Assembly: GCF_032854445.1 (NCBI RefSeq) | Contig: NC_088307.1 | Coordinates: 7,702,017-7,766,016, forward strand | Length of the DNA: 64,000 nt | Direction: 5' to 3' | Source: Liolophura sinensis | Taxonomy: Eukaryota > Mollusca > Polyplacophora > Chitonida > Chitonidae | Shown here: positions 59,001-64,000 of the stretch, one piece after another | Numbering within the stretch: the stretch's first letter is position 1 | Layout of the letters: each line of letters opens with the position of its first letter | Made by a program: the position numbers and the translations under genes | Notes under the pieces: generated by a model | Databases searched by the model: none | What the model saw: only the letters and a program-made list of their open reading frames with translations | Told to the model about the DNA's origin: nothing

Positions 59001-62000
59001 AGCGGATGTCATATCCGACAGACCTGATGAATATAGTCAACACGCCTGTTGCCGTAATGCCTGCTAGGAAATGGTCAAAACGCCAGCCGCTGCTCGCGTC
59101 TTCACATACATGGGAAAGTATGACTCCAACCAGCAGATAATTATGTGACATTATACGCTAGACAGCCCGGAAGCTAGAGACCACGTGATTTCTCTAGGTA
59201 CAAACGGGGTCGGTGAAGAAATTCGTCACACAAATGTTATATAGGAAAATGCCAATTTTTAAATCGATGTCGGCGATAGTGTATTCTTTGGATTTGTGTC
59301 ATTTTCCTGGTTTTTTTTGAGTGCTTTACAAAACTCACGTGATGTTTTTTGCACAGCCTGTGGCTTGCTGATCACTGACGGAATAGAAAAAATGGGTCCT
59401 AAGTCCCTTCATGCACGAGTTGTATGTATGTCTGATAACCCAGCTGGATTGTGGGAAAAGCATAATTTTCTTGTGCATGCTTCTAAGGGCAAAACAAAGA
59501 TACACACAAAGCTTTACACGCTTTCAAATTTCTTTTCGTCTTTTGATCTTGACACTGGCGCTTTTGTTCATGAAAGCCAAACCTGAGGAAGCCATTGTCA
59601 AGGTATCCTCGACCATTTCTCCATGATCTCCCATATATTGTTTATTCGTCTTCCCAGCTACCCCGTTGTGACTTAGAAACATAGGTATCCTCCGGGCTGT
59701 TCCCGGCTTTCTGCCATCATAATGCTGGCCTCCGTCTTGTAAGTTAAATATTATTGCGTACGGCGTAAAACACAGTCAAACAATAAAAAAACAGCATTTG
59801 GTTTAACTTCACACATTGTGTATTCAAAATTTATCTTGCAGCTGATATGCATGTAAGAGTTACCTTAATTCTTCGACCACCCTGGCTTCCTCTCGGCCGT
59901 AAGTTGGAAGGTATAGCAGCAACCTGCGGATGGTCATGGGTTTCCCCCGGGCTGTGCCCGGTTTCCACCCACCATAATGCTGAGAGCCGTGATATAAGTA
60001 CAATTTTCTTGAGTACATCGTAAAAAAAAAAGCAATCAATAAATTAAAAAAATTGTTTGCATGTTTTGTAATCGCCGAAAACCTTTGGCCTTTGCATTAC
60101 TTATTTGATATCATTTGTTGTATTTTGTCGTGTTAGAAATAAATCTTTGTATTCATACTTCTAGAAACCTTGCTGCAGGCATCTGCACCTTCTTTGACCG
60201 ATATGTTTTGTTGTGCGGAAAAATATTTTACTCCGGGGCCTACGACGATTCTTTTCACAACTTTTAAATGTGAGCGTCAGATGAATGGTTCTGATCGTAT
60301 ACAAAGAAGATAGCAGATTAAAAAAGTCTGTCATTCAGAATGGGTTCCTCACTCCATTGAGATGTCTGAAGGGTTATGGTTGTCTCAGTAAATTAGAAAA
60401 TGAGTAAATAAGAAAACACTCCGCATCGTACCCTCTGAGCAAGGATGACATCTGAGTTAAGTTCATCTTGGTCAAGGTACGAGTTGTCTGGTTGGCGGCG
60501 GCCAATTGGCTTTTTCCCTCTGGATTTTCATGGCATAAGTAATCAACTCTGTAAAAGAAAAAAAAAGTTTTGAAAAGACAGTTTACAATAAGAGAGAGAG
60601 TTAAAATGTTAAATCAGCATTTAAGCTCAGCTTCACCACTCACTTGAGAATCAACAATGTTTCAGTCGGACATGAAACGCACATTTTCAGCGAACTTTTT
60701 TATTCTCTTCCCTTAAATATAGAGTTAAGTAGCCTGCCAAATCCACATGCTCTATCGACATCAAATGGAACCAGCTTCCACCAGCCATACACCTGCACAG
60801 TTAATTACTCTTTTGCGCTAAAAACTCCATAATACCTGTGTTATGCAATTTAGTTGAGCATTACCACTCTGTGTTTATTTTATACGTCATACTGCTGTAA
60901 ATAAATGCAATAAACACTAAAATAATTGAAGACACCCTCAGCAATATTTATAGAGTTTTGTTGCCCAATTAGATATTTAAAATTGAAATATTTATATTAC
61001 TGAACATCTGCCTTTGCAGAATTGCACTCTGGTATTAGAAATTGCAACAAAACAGCCAACTTCTTTTAGCCGTTCACATCTTAGAAAAAAAAATAAATAG
61101 AAGAAATTATTCCATAAAGCATGTTCACAAATGACTATTCAGTGTAAATAAAACGTGCTTTTTCTTCATTTTTTATGCCATTGAGAATAAAGAACACTAC
61201 TCATAGACGGTACATTATTTACATGGCACTGGGCACGGATAAAGCACATGACTCATAGATGTAAAGTTAATTACATGGCAATTACAATCCATAATCTACC
61301 AGAATTTACTCTCTTGGCATGGTGACTGAATTTTGGAGGAGTTGTCTTCATCAGTTGACTGGACGAACAGACCCGACAGCATTGCAATTTTAAAATGTGA
61401 TTTCCTTAGAGTTTTTTTTTCATTTGTGTCGAGGGTTGCGTTACCGAGTTTTAACTTTACACGCACAAGAGTGTAATAAAAGTGCTACAAGAGTTCAATA
61501 CCTAAACGAAACAAAATCTGAATCTTCTTTCAAACTTTAAAGGATGATGGTAAAAACTAAAAACACGGAGGAAAATTGGAAAATTATATTGTTAACAACA
61601 GAAAAATGCAGCAAATTGAGTAATACAAACATATATTTACTATATGTACATTTTCCGAAATCACGTTGATTAAAAGTCAGCGTTGCTCAGGCATGGACGG
61701 GGACTGATGTTTCTTTGAATAAAACTGGAGAATGACTGTTCGGCCAGATCAAGCCGCCATTCGCCATTTTGACGACACCCTCCATCGTACCACAAGAAAT
61801 GAAGAATTAATTTCAGCGGTAAATACCGTCGAATTCATGACAGTTGAATTAACATGTAAGCAAACATGTACTATACTGACCTCAGTAACCTTTTCCGGAA
61901 TCTGGTTGCCTTTAGGCGTATTTCGACTAGCAAAGATTAAGCGCTGTCTTCTTTAAAATTCTGTTGTTGGTGAGTCAATCTCGTGAAGTCTCGGATGGCC

Positions 62001-63353
62001 GCGTGATCAAGCGAAGCGAGGGTATGATTGTCAAGCCTGACTGAGCGAGAACAATAGAACTTCATATCCCTCCGTCTCTTCATCCCAGGGTGGAGTTTAA
62101 TAGTCTTTCATCTGATTTACACTTTGTTTTTGTCTTGTCCGCAATACCGTGAGTTCTCCATACTTGGTCTATCACAGATGCTTGGTAAAATAAGTGGAAG
62201 GCTACCCTTACTTTCTGTCCAAAAAACTCCTGATCTAACAGCAGAATCATTTATTTATTTATTTATTTATTTATTTGATTGGTGTGCTCAAGAATATTTC
62301 GCTCATACGACGGTGGCCAGCATTATGGTGGGAGGAAACCGGACAGAGCCTTGGGGAACCCACGACCATCCGCAGTCTGCTTTCAGACCTTCCCACGTAC
62401 ATCCGGAGAGGAAGCCAGCACGAGCTGGACTTAAACTCACAGGGACCGTATTTGTGAGAGGTTCCTGGGTCATTACGCTGCTTTAGCGCGCTAACCATCT
62501 GAGCCACGGAGGCCCCCAGTTAGAATCTGTCTAACCTTACGTCATAGTGAGGACAGATGCCTGTCACACCTCCTGACGTTATGCCACAGTGGAGACAAAT
62601 ATCTGTCACACCTTCTGACGTTACGTCACAATCGAGGCAGATATCAGTAACGTTATGTCAAAGTTCAGGTGCGTTGTTTGTCACACCCTCTGAGGTTACG
62701 TCAAAGTCGAAGAAGGTGCCTGTCATACTCTCTGACGTTAATTCATGGTTGAGGCAGACACCTGTCACACTGTAATATCAGGTCACAGTCGAGGCAGATA
62801 CCTGTCACACCTGGCATTACGTCAAATCAAGGAAGGCTCATGACATATCTTCCTTCTGACGTAACATCAGAATCAATGCAGGTGCTTGTTGCACCTTTTG
62901 ACGTTACGTGACAGTCGAGGCATGTATCTGACACATTTTCGTACGTTACGTCACAGTCGAGACATGAATCTGTCACATTTTTTTTCCGTTACGTCACAGT
63001 CGAGGCATATAGCCGTAGAAACCTTGTGACGTTACGTCAAAGTGAGGGCAAGTGCTTGTCATGCTTTTTTTTATACATATTTGTATTACTTTTGTTTTTG
63101 TATCAATACATTTTCTTCACCGTTTTCCTGCCTTTTTTCTTCTATTTATCATATATAGATATAAATTTCTGTTTTCCAGTAGGATCCTGCCAATCCCCGG
63201 GTTTAATCGACAATGGCGATAGAGACGGGTTTGTGTTTTCTGTTGGGGCCACAGTGAAGTACACTTGTCACGAGGGATTCGAGATCAAAGGTTCTGCTGT
63301 AAGATTGTGCTTGGCGAGTTTTACGTGGTCCGGCAAGAAACCGTCTTGTGTCC
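52927..63353 (+). CDS. Sushi/CCP-domain secreted or membrane protein, 5' part
   Basis: Exons 52927-53056, 58273-58452 and 63180-63353 join in frame (all phase 1) to 161 codons and one base; the gene continues beyond the window. Exon 1 gives an N-terminus with a hydrophobic stretch IVVFLACLTHVAMG, a probable signal peptide. Each following exon codes for one complement control protein module with four cysteines and a Trp between the third and fourth. One-module phase 1-1 exons are the standard arrangement of this family, which acts in adhesion, complement-like recognition and receptor ectodomains. The final architecture and function cannot be told from two modules. Met at codon 13 could be the true start, since it leaves a more normal signal peptide. 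Confidence 0.75.
54252..54611 (-). pseudogene. Integrase C-terminal remnant (Ty3/gypsy)
   Basis: The frame carries HHTDLKQPEKRNVSCGQLKR- and PHSTTGTAPGSLLFNHPI-type text, typical of the end of the gypsy integrase core. It is separated from the zinc finger by a stop in the region 54612-54740, where the start of the catalytic core is still recognisable. Confidence 0.75.
54743..55006 (-). pseudogene. Integrase zinc-binding domain remnant (Ty3/gypsy)
   Basis: HEGHQGIVKTKRLLREKV followed by a CLPCQ pair fits the H-H-C-C zinc-binding module. Confidence 0.8.
55224..55530 (-). pseudogene. Reverse transcriptase and RNase H ends fused by deletion
   Basis: PWVSPIVVVPK (near 55441-55500) and LCVDMRMPN belong to the RT N-terminus; GDENPADFLSRRP belongs to the RNase H end. 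The catalytic centre between them is missing, and a stop lies in the RT part. Confidence 0.75.
55667..55851 (-). pseudogene. Gag N-terminal remnant
   Basis: The minus-strand frame begins MAGFLNLPSIPPFQ and continues, after a stop, with TRWKKWRDQFDVYI and KQKRAFLLH, typical of gypsy gag starts in invertebrates. Confidence 0.6.
56051..56290 (-). repeat. Unclassified interspersed repeat, copy 2
   Basis: ATCAAGATTTTTATG, GCTTATTGGCCACGGAATGT and GTTAACATTATCGCTTATGG match the reverse complement of copy 1 at 12020-12290. It abuts the outer end of the candidate LTR, so the LTR element may have inserted beside or into it. Confidence 0.7.
56291..56984. other. Unassigned intron sequence
   Basis: No feature recognised; it may contain decayed upstream parts of the transposase remnant that follows. 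Confidence 0.35.
56985..57215 (+). pseudogene. Probable MULE-type transposase C-terminal remnant
   Basis: 77 codons with one internal stop: KKAHPDIFEFITIIKTE, stop, then GKAAPPLKRRKYRKMDAKLT and LKMKFEQQLIDEM, ending TAA. The pattern AHP-I-F-F- followed by an APP-RRRKY basic stretch is what I recall from the C-termini of invertebrate MULE/FLYWCH transposase-like proteins. The family assignment rests on this pattern only. Confidence 0.45.
57216..58272. other. Unassigned end of intron 1 of the sushi gene
   Basis: An open frame of 94 codons at 57696-57980 has no recognised domain and no splice or promoter support. Confidence 0.4.
58273..58452 (+). CDS. Sushi/CCP module 1 exon
   Basis: 180 nt, phase 1-1, between CAAACAG and GTAAGT. 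It begins CGRPPEKPN, contains LVRYTCQKGF and VICNEGVWYG, and ends PFTCQ: four cysteines with Trp between the third and fourth. Confidence 0.88.
59692..59792 (+). mobile_element. tRNA-SINE 3' fragment
   Basis: CATCATAATGCTGGCCTCCG and GTACGGCGTAAAACACAGTC. Confidence 0.75.
59882..60046 (+). mobile_element. tRNA-SINE, 5'-truncated
   Basis: CTGGCTTCCTCTCGGCCGTA, AACCTGCGGATGGTCATGGG and GGTTTCCACCCACCATAATG, with an A-rich tail. Confidence 0.85.
62249..62517 (-). mobile_element. Full-length tRNA-SINE, minus strand
   Basis: An (ATTT)n tail, body, and head ending GCGCTAACCATCTGAGCCAC and GGAGGCCCCC (inverted A box). AGAATC occurs on both sides, a possible short target duplication. It is the best local reference copy of the family. 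Confidence 0.93.
62536..63060. repeat. ~40-44-bp array centred on TGACGTTACGTCA
   Basis: About 13 units, each with a form of CTGACGTTACGTCACAGTCG followed by AGGCAGATACCTGTCACACC. The core is palindromic apart from its central base and contains two CRE-type half sites. It ends about 120 bases before the second sushi exon. Confidence 0.88.
63180..63353 (+). CDS. Sushi/CCP module 2 exon
   Basis: 174 nt, phase 1-1, between TTTTCCAG and GTAAGT. It contains GSCQSPGLIDNGDRDG, VKYTCHEGFEIKG, RLCLASFTWSGKKPSC and V: a complete four-cysteine module with its Trp. Confidence 0.92.
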
Positions 63354-63639
63354 GTAAGTCTGCCACATAAAAGACATTTCCTTTCACAAAGAATATTAGA
63401 GTGTTTATAACAAAGAGTGTTTATAACAACTACATCTACTTGTTTTTTTATACTTTGTCCGCTAAAATTGCCACTTATTTCGTTGTTCTCATTCAAGTAC
63501 TTGCTGGTCTTTAGATTCGGATTGGAAATATATCAACATCAACATTGAAGGAGTACAGTTGTAGTAAAAATGCCTGAACAACGCCTTATTTGGTGTGCTT
63601 TTTCACACAGTCATCATTCCAAAGGCAAAAGACGTGACA
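63354..63639. other. Intron start after sushi module 2
   Basis: No exon seen. Confidence 0.5.
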
Positions 63640-64000
63640 TCACACAACAGCAGTTAGCAATGTGATGACGTCAGGCATGACATTACACCCAAGCAGTCAG
63701 TAGTATACACTAGACGTGCCACAGCAGTTAGCAGTGTAGTGATACCAGACATATCACCACAGCAGTGAGCAGTCAGCAATGTACTGACGCCAGACATGCC
63801 ACCACAGCAGGGAGCAGTCAGCAATGTACTGACACCAGACATGACACCTGAGCAGGAACAGTCAGCAATGTACTGACATCAGACATGCCAGCACAGCAGG
63901 GAGCAGTCAGCAATATACTGATACCAGACATGACACCACAGCAGGGATCAGTCGGCAATGTACGGACACCATACATGACACCACAGCAATGAGCAATCAG
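63640..64000. repeat. ~45-bp minisatellite running off the window
   Basis: Units ACACCACAGCAGGGAGCAGT plus CAGCAATGTACTGACACCAG and ACATG, about 8 copies. The right end is not reached. Confidence 0.92.

Larger units (their letters stand above)
58453..62248. other. Intron 2 of the sushi gene, mostly unassigned
   Basis: Apart from SINE fragments (59692-59792 and 59882-60046), nothing recognisable. 59356-59586 begins after a possible acceptor (TTTTGCACAG), but the frame does not form a sushi module and no good donor closes it. Confidence 0.4.

Noticed and set aside
59356-59586. Possible exon starting CGLLITDG after a TTTTGCACAG acceptor
   Set aside because: The cysteine pattern does not fit a sushi module and no convincing donor closes the frame.
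60644-60832. Possible decayed sushi module (LPNPHA ... YTCTVNYSF)
   Set aside because: Lacks the first and later cysteines, has no matching splice sites, and may be a chance resemblance.

Overview
This window is animal nuclear DNA: short exons with GT/AG splice sites, long repeat-filled introns, tRNA-derived SINEs, MITE-like inverted repeats and many minisatellites. The SINE tails, the frequent TACATGTA-type words and the lineage-typical transposon scraps suggest a marine mollusc (bivalve or gastropod). That assignment is an inference. All host genes I can support are on the + strand.

Region 0-40.4 kb is a tandem array of three stomatin (SPFH/PHB-domain membrane protein) genes with the same exon plan. 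Gene A (540-4038) enters from the left and shows only its last three coding exons. Gene B (9859-18789) is complete: 8 coding exons, 279 codons. Gene C (23406-40385) is complete: 8 coding exons, 278 codons. In B and C the middle exons are identical in length (73, 83, 204, 56 and 79 nt) and phase, and the 56- and 79-nt exons also match in A, so the copies arose by duplication. Stomatins form oligomers at the inner face of the plasma membrane, with an intramembrane hairpin and palmitoylated cysteines, and regulate channels and transporters. Gene C has changed at several otherwise conserved positions.

Region 40.4-52.9 kb holds no gene I can support. It consists of successive minisatellites (40.5-46 kb), MITE-like elements, SINE tails and AT microsatellites.

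Region 52.9-64 kb carries the 5' part of a secreted or membrane protein gene: a signal-peptide exon (52927-53056) and two complement-control-protein (sushi) exons (58273-58452 and 63180-63353), all joining in phase 1. The gene runs off the right edge. Its first intron contains a decayed, internally deleted Ty3/gypsy LTR element on the minus strand (about 53681-56050) and a remnant of a probable MULE-type transposase (56985-57215).

The long open frames in the window, including a 665-codon one at 32759-34756 and frames of 240-458 codons on both strands at 42626-44214, come from tandem repeats whose unit is a multiple of three. They are not treated as genes. The most unusual structures are: a minisatellite that copies an exon/intron junction of gene C (37956-38310); an 88/84-bp two-subfamily satellite with higher-order periodicity filling intron 4 of gene C; a 1.85-kb TIR element with a 6-bp target-site duplication in intron 7 of gene B; a SINE tail turned into a minisatellite (50290-50505); and an array of bZIP-like palindromes before the second sushi exon (62536-63060). 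No defined novel multi-gene system was found.
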